Shown here: one piece after another, positions 1-9,695 of the stretch
How the letters are laid out: the number at the start of each line of letters is the position of its first letter
How positions within the stretch are numbered: the stretch's first letter is position 1
From: Trichomonas vaginalis G3
Taxonomy: Eukaryota; Parabasalia; Trichomonadida; Trichomonadidae
Length of the DNA stretch: 64,000 nucleotides
Assembly (NCBI RefSeq): GCF_026262505.1
Contig: NC_067207.1
Span: forward strand, 6,146,252-6,210,251
Direction: 5' to 3'
The notes under the pieces: model-generated
Told to the model about the DNA's origin: nothing
The model's input: only the letters and a program-made list of their open reading frames with translations
Databases searched by the model: none
Translations under genes and position numbers: made by a program

Positions 1-327
1 AACATTTATATACCTGGAAATTTTGATATATCTACTCAACAAACAAATGCATTTCCACCTGGAAGCCATTTATATTTTACGTGCAATACGATTTTATCTA
101 ATTCATGCAAGAATTTTTTTGGTCAACATTCTGTAATTGCACATCCAGATGAAACAATGCAAGTTGGCAATCAAGCAACAATTGATATTATAAATTACAT
201 CGCTATTGAAAAAATCTATTTAACTTACGTAGTATATCAAACCATAAAAAATGATATTTATTATCAACCGAAATGCCATTATTTAGTTATTTTAATCCCA
301 AAATTTAATACTCACTCTATATCTTGA
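1..327 (+). CDS. 3' end of an unrecognised gene, cut by the window edge
   Basis: Frame 1 is open from the first base to a TGA at 325-327, giving 108 residues of a C-terminal end. The peptide is rich in Asn, Ile and Tyr, has three Cys and no clear membrane segment or known motif. The codon use resembles the host genes nearby. Its start lies outside the window, so size and family cannot be judged. It could be another secreted or surface-type protein like the two glycine-rich ones downstream, but it has no glycine-rich stretch itself. Confidence 0.55.
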   Translation, partial: NIYIPGNFDISTQQTNAFPPGSHLYFTCNTILSNSCKNFFGQHSVIAHPDETMQVGNQATIDIINYIAIEKIYLTYVVYQTIKNDIYYQPKCHYLVILIPKFNTHSIS

Positions 328-1322
328 ATGCACTCCTTATTTGTTCCCTTGAATTTATGGCATTTCTTTTGAATATTCCAAAATCAAATCAATAAAGGAC
401 CATTAATTAATTACAATAAAATTTTATTGTATTAATCTGAAATTTATGAAACACACATTCGTTTCCAGTATATATATTGTAAATCGTGTAGTGATATTCC
501 GAATAATTTGAAAATATTATTTATTATGATTCATATTTCATTCCGATTTCCTTCGAATATGAATTCTAGTAATTATGAATATAACTATTATTATAATATA
601 GTTAAAATTTTATGAACTTCGTGTCCAAATCATGGAGATATTGATAATTTTTAAAGTTTATTTTTTGAGTCACACATAAGTTAATGATGAATATTACAGA
701 ACATGTCTTCTTTAACGATTGATCAGGAAAATAACTCCACTGAAGTTATATTTATATCCTGAGTAATTATGCAAATTAGATATATGAATTCTTATGGGTG
801 CATACTTCTATGAGATATTTTCTACAACTCTTTTTATATGGTGAGATAGAAGTGCTTAAACTATCTCATAAATTGAGAGATATTTCAAAATTGAGATGGT
901 ATTCGTTATTGAGCCAAATGACTGTCAATGATGAAATACATTGTTATAACCAAAGCTCTCAAAGAATTTGAATTCAAATCAAATGTAAATGAATTTGATG
1001 ATCAGAATTCTATTACAAAACCGTTATTTTTGAGAGAGCAAAGAATTTAATTTGCTGAAATTTCAAGCGCAATTTGATTGAAATAGAATTCTAACCATTC
1101 TTCCAAAAATTGAGTATCGTAAAATGATTTGAATATTATTTTTTATTTTTATATTTTGCGGGTATTACGACATTTCCAGCTCAACATAATAAAGAAGATA
1201 CTGTTAAATTGTTTTTATACTTTGGACAATGTCTTCCCGAGTCTCTTTTTCCGCATCAATTTTCAATCAGCATATTAAATTAATATTATTCATGAAATCA
1301 AGGCAAATGCATTTAAAAATAA
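328..1322. other. AT-rich intergenic region, no gene seen
   Basis: About 1 kb without a coding frame of any length. I see no tRNA, tandem array or long inverted repeat. The last 60 bases resemble the sequence just upstream of the paralogue at 5571 (shared CATGAAATCA and TTTAAAAATAAATGCT), so the duplicated unit starts near 1285. Confidence 0.5.
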
Positions 1323-2483
1323 ATGCTAAAATACAAACTTGCAAATGTAAGTAAACTAGGTGCCCAAATAAATGTTACAATCGATGTTGATCGATATATA
1401 TTCGATTATCCATGTAGTAGTAGCTCTGATTGTACAGATTATGAAGTTACATTTCCACCTGGTCTTTACAAATTCGAACTGTATGGTTCATCAGGTGGCA
1501 GCAAAAATGGTATCACATCATATCGATTTCCAAATGGCAACTGTATTTCAGCAGATATCGTTAATCAATTTCACGGAAATACACAATGTCGAAGTGAATC
1601 GAGTGTTGGTGGTTCAGGAGGTTACATTTCAGGTATTATCCTTTTAAGGAAATCTACGCCCTCGTATGTAACCATTGGGGGCAAAGGAAGTATTAATAAA
1701 GATGCTACATGTGCAAATGAAATAAGTTGTTTCGAAAGAAGTCTTTATTCTCAGGGAGGATATGGTGGAGGCGGCAGTACGCCATCACATCCTACCGCTG
1801 GTTCTGGAGGTGGCCAAACTGCTGTGAAGTTCATAGAAAATGATTTGTGGCATCGAGTAATTGTCGCTGGTTCTGGAGGCGGTGCTGATAACAATTATGG
1901 AGATTTTAGGGGCTATGATGATGGCTCAGGAGGTTCAGGAGGCGGCTTGATTGCACAAGGATGGTTTGAGAATGGTGTTTATAAGAATGATTATTTAGCA
2001 AATTCTACTTTTGGATTTAGTTTTGGATATGGAGAAGCTGCTCAGTTATTTGGCTCAAAGAATGACAATGGTGTTCATAAGTACTCACTATTTAGTGACA
2101 AATCAGGCTCCGGAAGTGGATGGTTTGAAGGTTTTGCAAGTCATGATCCAGACTCTGGCTCTGGAGGAGGTTCTTCATGGGCTTTATCTAAAGATGCATT
2201 CATTCCTCCAGGAAAAATTAACGCAACAGACGATTTTTTCACCTCTATTGGGAGTCGAGAATATGAATTTTCAAAAGCCGATTTTTTATTTACTAATGTT
2301 ATTCATCAAGCTGGCATATGGGAAGGTAACGGTCGAGTAATAATCACAGTCCTTCAATATGAAAAATGTCCAACAATTAATTACTTATTTAATCTTAATT
2401 TGTTGCATGCTAAGATCAGTCATAATGTAAACCTCTCAATTTTATTGTCGTGGGAAGTATCTCAATTCCTTCAAAAAAATTGA
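1323..2483 (+). CDS. Glycine-rich domain protein (ALK/LTK-type Gly_rich fold), copy A
   Basis: The 386-residue product shows the features of the Pfam Gly_rich family known from ALK/LTK receptors and expanded in trichomonads. Seen in order: a Cys pair (residues 31 and 37), a TFPPGLYKFELYGSSGG strand (43-59), GGYISG (99-104), VTIGGKGS (116-123), GGYGGGGS (145-152), VIVAGSGGGADN (179-190), GSGGSGGG (201-208) and GSGGGSSW (279-286). Such domains form glycine-helix bundles and are usually extracellular. I see no signal peptide with this ATG and no membrane anchor, so its location is unclear. It is a tandem paralogue of the gene at 5571: the middle is nearly identical but the last 35 residues differ completely. 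The function is unknown. The start gives the same leader context as its paralogue. Confidence 0.8.
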   Translation: MLKYKLANVSKLGAQINVTIDVDRYIFDYPCSSSSDCTDYEVTFPPGLYKFELYGSSGGSKNGITSYRFPNGNCISADIVNQFHGNTQCRSESSVGGSGGYISGIILLRKSTPSYVTIGGKGSINKDATCANEISCFERSLYSQGGYGGGGSTPSHPTAGSGGGQTAVKFIENDLWHRVIVAGSGGGADNNYGDFRGYDDGSGGSGGGLIAQGWFENGVYKNDYLANSTFGFSFGYGEAAQLFGSKNDNGVHKYSLFSDKSGSGSGWFEGFASHDPDSGSGGGSSWALSKDAFIPPGKINATDDFFTSIGSREYEFSKADFLFTNVIHQAGIWEGNGRVIITVLQYEKCPTINYLFNLNLLHAKISHNVNLSILLSWEVSQFLQKN

Positions 2484-2617
2484 AAAACTATTTAATTTTA
2501 AAAATATAATACTGTTAATTAGTTAATTAATTGGAGATATTTTTAAAAAATCACTTTTGATAATACTTTTGAGAACTTTAATTAAAAAAATATATTCAAA
2601 AATATCCAGGATATCAA

Positions 2618-2680
2618 GAGGGAATTGTTCCTTATGAGGTATATAGTTATGATGTATACCTCATAAGGAACAATTCCCTC
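2618..2680. repeat. Perfect inverted repeat, 26-bp arms
   Basis: Arms 2618-2643 and 2655-2680 are perfect complements (beginning GAGGGAATTGTTCC), separated by an 11-base loop. It lies 135 bp after the stop of the glycine-rich gene. It could be an RNA hairpin in a 3' region, a small palindromic mobile relic, or a replication scar. No T-run follows, so it does not look like a Pol III terminator. Confidence 0.9.
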
Positions 2681-3094
2681 CTTAAAATCGTAGACATTTT
2701 TATACTTATTAATCAACCATTCAAAATCATATTCCTCTGAAAAGTTATTTTATTAAAAATTTAGAATTTTAATAAATATAGAGTTTGAATTTCATACAAT
2801 ACCTAGATATTTTCAATAATGGGATTTGAAAACCATTCTCAAAAGTTCTCAGAAAACCTTTTTTCATTAATTTTAAGAAATCTGAGTATTAAATTAAGTG
2901 ATAAATTCGTTTGACACTACTTTAATTTTTAAATTCAAAAAATTATATGTGCTTCTTAAAATGACTCAAAAAATTTTATTATAAAATAATATATAATATT
3001 AAAAATCCCACAACATTTTTACTTTACATAATCGTACTTTCTCGACGATTAATTTACACTCAATTTCTATCGTTGACCGAACTTAGCATGCAAC

Positions 3095-3306
3095 AAATTT
3101 CCTTTTGCCCACATATATATTTTCACTTTCGAAATAAACATTTAATTTTTTTTTGTTTGTTTGTTTGTTTAATGTATGCACTATATAGAACCAATTATAA
3201 TGATTTTGTTTGTATTGGTCAGTAATTAGAAGTTTTTTGTTGAATAAAACAAACAAACAAAAAAAAAACTTCTATTACAGCTTTTGATTATAATAGTTTT
3301 TATGCA
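3095..3306 (+). pseudogene. Decayed duplicate of the junction between glycine-rich copy B and the GT61 gene
   Basis: This stretch matches 6650-6920. It includes the last codons and stop region of glycine-rich copy B (CATATATATTTTCACTTTCG), the spacer TTGTATTGGTCAGTAATTAG, and the first bases of the glycosyltransferase gene, ending in a sequence close to GCTTTTGATCATAATAG. In this copy the start of the glycosyltransferase is replaced by a run of CAAA units, and nothing downstream resembles the enzyme. A mirror-image TTTG run at 3146-3170 and CAAA run at 3247-3269 form a local inverted repeat absent from the other copy. A whole unit (glycine-rich gene plus the head of GT61) was therefore duplicated and then one copy decayed. 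Confidence 0.7.
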
Positions 3307-3413
3307 TTTTTAATGGATTTGACTTTTAATAATGGTCAACTCCCAAATTTTTCAAATACGCAAAAAATGTTCAATTTCAATTTTAAATAATTGTTTTACG
3401 CATTTTTTGCACC

Positions 3414-4844
3414 CTATGTAAAAACCTTAAAGAAGAAATTCTGCCATTTCGTTTCTAAAAATATTGTTGCAGGATGAAGAGCGGTATCCTCAAATTTATC
3501 TTTTTCATTGATATTTGCACCATGTGAAAGAAGAAATTTTGCCATTTCTTTTCTATCATAATCTACTGCGATATGGAGGGTGGTTCTTCCATAATTATCT
3601 TTTTCGTCGATATTTGCGCCATGTAAAAGAAGAAGTTTTGCAATTTCTTTATTATTCCATTTTGAAGCGTAATGGAGAGCGGTTTTTCCATAATAATCTT
3701 TTTCATTGATATTTGCACCATGTGAAAGAAGAAATTCTGCCATTTCTTTTCTATTATATTCTGCTGCTATATGGAGGGTGGTTCTTCCATAATTATCTTT
3801 TTCATCGATATATGCGCCATGTGAAAGAAGAAATTCAACTATTTCTTTATTATTCCATTTTGTAGCATAATGGAGTGGAGTCATTTTCTTCTTATCGATA
3901 CAATTGACTCTAAATTTGTTAGATGAGGCAAGTAATAATCTGCAAACATCTGAATTTTGCGATTTACAGGAAAAATGTAGAAGATTCCTTTTACGATAAT
4001 CGGTTACATCAGGAAATTCATTGTTTCTGATAATATCTATTGTTTGTGGAAATGCAGCGCACCATGGAAAAATAGAGCTTTTATCCTTCTCGAAAAGCAA
4101 AAATACGGCATTTAAGTTTTGATATTTGATAATATATTTATAACCATTGGATGTTTTGATACTTTGAATCCATTCTTTAACAACGAAATATTTATTTTCA
4201 AGGATATATTCAAGCATTTCATTATTATGTGAACTTACAATGTCCCTGAGACAATCAATATTTATTTCACAGTCTTTCAAACATTCGTTAATAATATCTG
4301 TATTTCGGCCAATTATTGAGTAGCGTAGACAATTCTGTGTTTTTTAGCATATTTGATTTGAAAGTAAGAAATGGAAAATGTTAACAGATCCAAAATAGGC
4401 ACACGCTTCAATCAATGATAAATCTATAGAATAACAATCAAATTGTCTTGATATATCAGGAATTTCAAGAAAACATAGTTCCAACTCTATTCTTTTTTGA
4501 GTAATATATTCCTTGAATTTATCAATTTGATCATGCATAACTATAAATTCAATTGAATCCTCCATTGGGAATTTTGATTCCGAAATTTTATAAAAGTTAG
4601 CACCAATATGTTTGAGTATTCTGATGTAATTCTCTCTAGAATAATAATTGTATTGAAATGCCATGAGAATAATCTTTTCAAGTTGCTTGATTGAATGTTG
4701 ATACTTCGTAATCAAAATGTTTGTAATAATATTGCACATACCTTCAATTGATTTGTTATATTTGATTTGGAAAAGCTTCTCGAATGCCTCAATAAAGTCA
4801 GCATATTGTTTTGAATAGTCTTTGCCAAGTGGACTTTGGATCAT
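3414..4844 (-). pseudogene. Ankyrin-repeat protein with DUF3447-type N-terminus, broken
   Basis: This is one host gene read right to left. The N-terminal 166 codons have the helical, Tyr/Ile/Asn-rich make-up of the N-terminal region of trichomonad ankyrin proteins. They are followed in the same frame by about five ankyrin repeats (motif DNYGRTTLHIAAEYNRKEM, then AEFLLSHGAN) of near-identical sequence. Two lesions are visible. An in-frame TAA at 4346-4344 separates the two halves, and the frame changes within the last repeat near 3440-3460, after which the +1 frame reads RNEMAEFLL and a stop. The repeats are very similar at DNA level, which suggests recent internal duplication. Such proteins are cytosolic scaffolds. 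It is either a pseudogene or carries sequencing errors; without lesions it would be about 475 residues. Confidence 0.75.
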
Positions 4845-5570
4845 TTGACTGCACTTGACAAAAATTGTTTAATAATTTTTTCTAGAGGTACTAAAGATTA
4901 TAGTTCCATGGCCATTCTGCAATGGAAATCATGTTACAAATGCCAGTTCCATCTTCTTTTTGTATAACAGATATAGGGTTTGACGATATTTTGCGAAATC
5001 AAATCTAAATCTCAAGTATCTTCTTTCCTTACTTGAGATACAAACAAAAACCTTCTTGGTCATAGCGTTGAAATCAATGTTTAGTTAACAGAATTATTGT
5101 GAAATACGTATTGATTGAATATGATGTTGTATTTTCAGATCAATTACTCATACAAACTTAAACACATGTCATTTTTATAAAATACACGAATGTTTATATA
5201 TATTTTTATTCAACAGCTGATTTTCTACAGATTTAAAATTTTTCTTTAGGGATCAACTGATTAGCAAAATAACCTTATCTAAAAATTCATGGGTATGGAA
5301 GTTATCTATTTAAGCAGAGCAACACCATCAATTCTAAACAAAATAGATAACTTCGCTTTTATCGCTTAAATTATGTCCTATTGAGTTTCTTTTTCGACTT
5401 CGTATTTCAACTATAAAATAATAAATATGCTTCATGAATGATATATTGTTTATAATATTTACCAACATACATATGTATATGTTTCCGTTCAACTTTGGAA
5501 AGATAAACACTAAAATAATTATTAATCATGAAATCATTGAAACAATTTAGTTAAATGTGTTTAAAAATAA
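4845..5570. other. Intergenic region with one short inverted repeat
   Basis: There is no coding frame. An inverted repeat with 14-bp arms (GAAGTTATCTATTT at 5298-5311 and its complement at 5341-5354, 29-base loop) is the only structure seen. The last 50 bases are shared with the upstream region of glycine-rich copy A. Confidence 0.5.
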
Positions 5571-6689
5571 ATGCTGAAATACAAACTTGTAAATGAAAGT
5601 AAAGTTGGTGCTCAAATAAATGTTACAATCGATGTTGATCGATATATATTCGATTATCCATGTAGTAGTAGCTCTGATTGTACAGATTATGAGATCACAT
5701 TTCCACCTGGTCTTTACAAATTCGAACTGTATGGTTCATCAGGTGGCAGCCAAAACGGTATCACCTCATATCGATTTCCTAATGGCAGCTGTATTTCAGA
5801 AGAAATCGTTAATTTATATCGTGGAAATACAAAATGTCTAAGTAAATCGAGTGTTGGTGGTGCAGGAGGATATATTTCTGGTGTAATTTACATAAGGAAA
5901 TCAATACTTTCGTTTGTTACAGTTGGGGGCAAAGGAAGTGTTGCCACCAAAGACTCTGAATGCTATGGTGAACCAAGATGCTTCGAAAGAAATATTTACT
6001 CTCCAGGAGGATATGGAGGTGGAGGAAGTACGCCTGCACACCCTAGCATTGGATCAGGAGGTGGCCAAACTGCCGTAAAATTCATAGAAAATGATTTGTG
6101 GCATCGAGTAATTGTCGCTGGTTCTGGAGGCGGTGCTGATAACGGTGTTGGCGATTTTCTAGGCAAAGATGATGGCTCAGGAGGTTCAGGAGGCGGCTTG
6201 ATTGCACAAGGATGGTTTGAGAATGGTGTTTATAAGAATGATTATTTAGCAAATTCTACTTTTGGATTTAGTTTTGGATATGGAGAAGCTGCTCAGTTAT
6301 CTGGTTCAAAGAATGTAAATGGCGTTCATAAATACTCTTCTTCTAGCGACAAATCAGGTTCCGGAAGCGGATGGTTTGGAGGTTTTGCAAGCCATGATCC
6401 AAACTCTGGCTCTGGAGGAGGTTCTTCATGGGTTTTATCTAAAGATGCAATCATTCCTCCAGGAAAAATAAAAGCAACAGACGATTTTTTCACACCTATC
6501 GGAAGTCGAGAATATGAATTTTCAAAAGCCGATTTTTTATTTACTAATGTTATTCATCAAGCTGGCATATGGGAAGGTAACGGTCGAGTAATTATTAGCA
6601 TCATTCAATATGAAAAATGCCCAACATTTAAATACTTTTTAAATCTTAATTTTCTTTTGCCCATATATGTGTTTTCACTTTCGAAGTAA
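5571..6689 (+). CDS. Glycine-rich domain protein (ALK/LTK-type Gly_rich fold), copy B
   Basis: This 372-residue paralogue of the gene at 1323 has the same order of motifs: FPPGLYKFELYGSSGG, GGYISGVIYIRKS, VTVGGKGS, GGYGGGGST, VIVAGSGGGADN, GSGGSGGGLIAQG and GSGGGSSW. Copies A and B are almost identical from about residue 170 to 345 and more divergent between 75 and 165, a mosaic pattern that suggests gene conversion. The tail after the EKCP motif differs; copy B ends in a short hydrophobic stretch. The glycosyltransferase gene starts 167 bp downstream on the same strand. Function unknown, probably surface or secreted, but no signal peptide is evident. Confidence 0.8.
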   Translation: MLKYKLVNESKVGAQINVTIDVDRYIFDYPCSSSSDCTDYEITFPPGLYKFELYGSSGGSQNGITSYRFPNGSCISEEIVNLYRGNTKCLSKSSVGGAGGYISGVIYIRKSILSFVTVGGKGSVATKDSECYGEPRCFERNIYSPGGYGGGGSTPAHPSIGSGGGQTAVKFIENDLWHRVIVAGSGGGADNGVGDFLGKDDGSGGSGGGLIAQGWFENGVYKNDYLANSTFGFSFGYGEAAQLSGSKNVNGVHKYSSSSDKSGSGSGWFGGFASHDPNSGSGGGSSWVLSKDAIIPPGKIKATDDFFTPIGSREYEFSKADFLFTNVIHQAGIWEGNGRVIISIIQYEKCPTFKYFLNLNFLLPIYVFSLSK

Positions 6690-6855
6690 ACTAGTTATTT
6701 TCAATTCCATTAAAATGATCCTCATTGATTTTGATTTAGCAAGATAAAATATTTCTGCAATATATTGATATGTCTTTTTGTTCAATATATATACCATATA
6801 GAACTGTTATATTAATTTTGTTTGTATTGGTCAGTAATTAGAAGTTTTTTGTTGA

Positions 6856-8280
6856 ATGAGAAGATTGTTTCGGAGAAAAAAACTTCTAATTCCGCTTTTG
6901 ATCATAATAGTTTTGATGTCTATTATGACAATAGTTGGTTTTTTCACATTCAATTTAACAACAGTTCTTGAAGAACCAGAAATTAATTTTGATCAACTAG
7001 TATTAACTGTTTCAAATGTTAATAAAGACTTATATTTCAGATTTGAAGGAGTAGGAGCTTCTGCTTATTCTCGAATTTATCCATTTTGCAAAGAAAATAA
7101 ATGCGAAATTCCATTAATCATCGGAGGAGATGTCAAATTTTCTCTCATTTACCGCAGATTTCCGATATATACGAAGCATTACATAATTGAGCACGCTAAA
7201 ATGAACTGTACAAACGAACCTTGGACAAATAGAATTTGTACTTTCAGAGATATATGCTATGCTAACAAGAAATATCATTTAATATCGCCATACAACATTA
7301 CTTTTGAAGAAAAACTACTTTGTTTAGGTGCCAAAACGCCACCTGTAGATTTAGAATTAAATAGATTCGAAAACATGATAGATACATGGCATGAGAAGCC
7401 ATTATTCGGTAGACACGTTGTCGCTCACTCATTTTTAGTATCAATATACTACAATATGCATATGTTATGGCACCAATATTTCGATTTTTTGCTTCCTTTA
7501 TACCAAACGATGGTTAGAGACGGACCATTCGATAACAGATCGATTGTTTACTTACCGACATATGCTACAAGTTATCCTATGCAAACGAATTACCTTTCTT
7601 TGGGAAATAAAGTTGCAAAAATGGAATTAGACGGTTGTTTCGAACAATTAACAATGGGAATGGTCAAAATCACAGATTTATCACTTGATAAAGATGATCC
7701 ACCTTATTCTTTCTGTAATAATTGTTCTTCAGGATTAAGAAATATAATTTTACGAAAAATGAATATAAATGACACATCAAAATCACCAATTGCTGTAATA
7801 TTAGCAAGAAAAGGTAATGTGAGGTTTTTTAATGTCGATGTTGTTGAAAAAGTTGTCAAAAAATTATTACCAAAATATAAAGTCAAAGTAGAGTATTTTG
7901 AAAATGTTCCAATTGAAAAGCAGATGAAAATTATGTCTAAGGCTTCTTTGTTTGTTTCAATCCATGGAAGTGGATTGTCTCATATTTTGTGGATGAAGCC
8001 AGGTACATGCGTTATTGAACTTAAAACTTGGCTTCACACATGTAATGATTGGTATCAAAAAGCAGCTCGTGCAACAGGAATTCATTACATGGCTTATTAT
8101 CCACATGAAACATTAGACAAACCTTCTTATATTTCACCATATTTGCAACATTGCATTGATAATAGAATCTTTTGTGGATCAAAGCATTGCAAAGATGCAC
8201 TTCGTGATCAAAATATTACTGTTAATGCTGAGCGCTTCGAAAACGGTATCAAAGAATTCGTCAATAACCATCTCAAATGA
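6856..8280 (+). CDS. GT61-family glycosyltransferase (DUF563), type II membrane protein
   Basis: The 474-residue protein has a basic start (MRRLFRRKK), one membrane segment at residues 10-32 and a lumenal catalytic part, the layout of Golgi or ER glycosyltransferases. GT61 marks are a His/Tyr-rich stretch near 190-210 (HSFLVSIYYNMHMLWHQYF), AVILARKG near 315, and the diagnostic HGSGLSHILWMKPGTCVIEL near 368-387. Family members transfer pentoses or N-acetylglucosamine to proteins or glycans; the donor here cannot be told. It has many Cys in the lumenal domain. A conserved block upstream (TTGTATTGGTCAGTAATTAG) is also present in the decayed duplicate at 3095 and may hold the promoter. Confidence 0.85.
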   Translation: MRRLFRRKKLLIPLLIIIVLMSIMTIVGFFTFNLTTVLEEPEINFDQLVLTVSNVNKDLYFRFEGVGASAYSRIYPFCKENKCEIPLIIGGDVKFSLIYRRFPIYTKHYIIEHAKMNCTNEPWTNRICTFRDICYANKKYHLISPYNITFEEKLLCLGAKTPPVDLELNRFENMIDTWHEKPLFGRHVVAHSFLVSIYYNMHMLWHQYFDFLLPLYQTMVRDGPFDNRSIVYLPTYATSYPMQTNYLSLGNKVAKMELDGCFEQLTMGMVKITDLSLDKDDPPYSFCNNCSSGLRNIILRKMNINDTSKSPIAVILARKGNVRFFNVDVVEKVVKKLLPKYKVKVEYFENVPIEKQMKIMSKASLFVSIHGSGLSHILWMKPGTCVIELKTWLHTCNDWYQKAARATGIHYMAYYPHETLDKPSYISPYLQHCIDNRIFCGSKHCKDALRDQNITVNAERFENGIKEFVNNHLK

Positions 8281-8454
8281 TATTTATTCATATTATTTTT
8301 TGTTTGTATTTTTTTATTTATAAAATATGAAATCAGTTATTTCTTTTTTTTTATATTTCATAATTAAAATCTTCAATGTGATATTTTTCAATGATAACAA
8401 TGAGTTACATTCTTAGCTCAAATATTATTCCTTTGATATTAAAATAAGAGATTT

Positions 8455-8661
8455 ATGATTGAACATATTTCATGGTTTAATGATAGCTCTGTTTTATCAA
8501 ATAAAGTGAAGGAAAGGAAGACTAGAAGAAGATGATTACAAATAAGATACAGCAATGAAAAAATAATTAATGCAGTCAATAAAGATAACTTAAATTTCAT
8601 AAATGGAATGACTGCTCTTCAATATGCAGTTAAGATTTTTTTAAAAAAAAATGAAATTAAG
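8455..8661 (+). pseudogene. Probable ankyrin-gene relic
   Basis: From an ATG at 8455 a frame with one TGA (near 8533) reads about 68 codons and ends in an ankyrin-like phrase, NGMTALQYAVKIF, before running into an A-rich stretch. The first 20 codons (MIEHISWFNDSSVLSNKV) have no match I recognise. The ankyrin phrase is short, so this is a tentative relic of the same family as the gene at 3414. Confidence 0.3.
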
Positions 8662-8688
8662 AAAAAAAAATATACTTTTAAAGTCAGT

Positions 8689-9234
8689 TTACAGTTGATT
8701 CTTTGGATTCTCTTGTTGTACTTGAGGATCTTGTGGAACTTGTCCATTTGCTTTACGCCATTCGCAGAAAGCGTTGTACTTCATCGCATTGACATGTTTC
8801 TTCTTGAATGAGTTTTCCCACGATTTGAACTGGACGAATTCATCAATAGGAATCTCAACTACTTGATCGGATTCGTATTTACAATGAGACTTCTTATCTT
8901 TCTTGTCCTTACGATCTTTATCCTTCTTATCTTTCTTATTATTCTTACTTCTCTTATCTTGATTTCTGCGGAGTTTCTCCTCCTTACGACGAAGCTTTTC
9001 TTCAAGCTTCTTCAGCTTGTTCTCCCTGTACTTAAGACGTTCTTCTTCTGAGAGATTGTTGATGAATTCTTCGCGTTGCTTGAGAACTTTGTTCTTCTCT
9101 TCGACTGCATGATTGAGTCTTTCCTTTTTCTGATCTTCTGTCTCACCTTCAACAGGCAAGAATGGTCTCCAGTCTACTTGTGGAAAGTCTTGAGTCTCTG
9201 GTAATTTCATTGGTTCAGGAGCTGTCTGAGACAT
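8689..9234 (-). CDS. Small charged coiled-coil protein of unknown function
   Basis: I place the start at the ATG of MSQTAPEPMKLP (9234) rather than 36 bases upstream, because the sequence just before it (TTCACATTCACTT) fits the trichomonad initiator and leaders are usually under 20 bases. The 181-residue product has an acidic and Pro-rich N-terminus, a helical coiled-coil segment (about residues 45-90, EERLKYRENKLKKLEEKL), a Lys/Asp tract (KKDKKDKDRKDKKDKK, a likely nuclear localisation signal) and a C-terminal part with Trp and Cys (FKSWENSFKKKHVNAMKYNA). This end could bind nucleic acid or protein. No family recognised. The virus-like element begins 166 bp upstream of this gene, so its promoter region may have been shortened. 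Confidence 0.7.
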   Translation of the reverse strand: MSQTAPEPMKLPETQDFPQVDWRPFLPVEGETEDQKKERLNHAVEEKNKVLKQREEFINNLSEEERLKYRENKLKKLEEKLRRKEEKLRRNQDKRSKNNKKDKKDKDRKDKKDKKSHCKYESDQVVEIPIDEFVQFKSWENSFKKKHVNAMKYNAFCEWRKANGQVPQDPQVQQENPKNQL

Positions 9235-9246
9235 AAGTGAATGTGA
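9235..9246 (-). promoter_or_regulatory. Initiator-like element before the charged-protein gene
   Basis: Read on the minus strand, TCACATTCACTT sits directly before the ATG at 9234. It holds two TCAY starts that fit the trichomonad initiator (TCA followed by pyrimidine and W). It decides the choice of start codon. Confidence 0.45.
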
Positions 9247-9399
9247 AGTGGAGCAAAATCCACTGAGCAATCACCAGCATATAAAAAATCGTTGGTAGAG
9301 CTCAGAAATAAATCCGTAAATTTTAAAATTTTTTTTCCCACTTCATAAATTCGGATCATTTACGATACAATTCATATCGTCGTAGACAAAATTTTTAGA

Positions 9400-9402
9400 T
9401 AA

Positions 9403-9404
<2 letters not shown>
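9400..9404. repeat. Possible target-site duplication, left copy (TAAAT)
   Basis: TAAAT directly precedes the poly(A) start of the left terminal repeat. The same word follows the poly(T) end of the right repeat at 32915-32919 if the last T is counted. The 5-bp size is near the 5-6 bp usual for Mavericks. The homopolymers make the exact boundary ambiguous. Confidence 0.5.
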
Positions 9405-9436
<32 letters not shown>

Positions 9437-9647
9437 TAGTGGGGCTTCCAGGCACTTCGTGCCCTCTAGCCCCGAAGATGTTTAGTATAAATGAAGTTTT
9501 TATTCGGAAAATTGTTAGTCTTCTGGTGTGAATTCAGAGGACTCTTCTTCTTCCTCCATTGCTTCTGGGAAGAAGCCTTCTTCTGGGTCGAAAACATTAT
9601 ATAATGTGTCGCTTTTCACAAATTATATATGTTTTCATGTTTTGTCA
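9405..9647 (+). repeat. Left terminal inverted repeat of element 1
   Basis: It starts with 30 A (9405-9434), then GGTAGTGGGGCTTCCAGGC and a small perfect palindrome (GGCACTTCGTGCC), then a stretch to TTTATTCGG (about 9507), all matched in inverse at the right end. A second matched block (CTTTTCACAAATTATATATG to TTTTGTCA, 9610-9647) follows after about 95 bases present only on the left. Confidence 0.85.
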
Positions 9648-9695
9648 CTTTTCTGTCACTTTTCAGGGAAAAAACATTTTTATTATATATATAAA

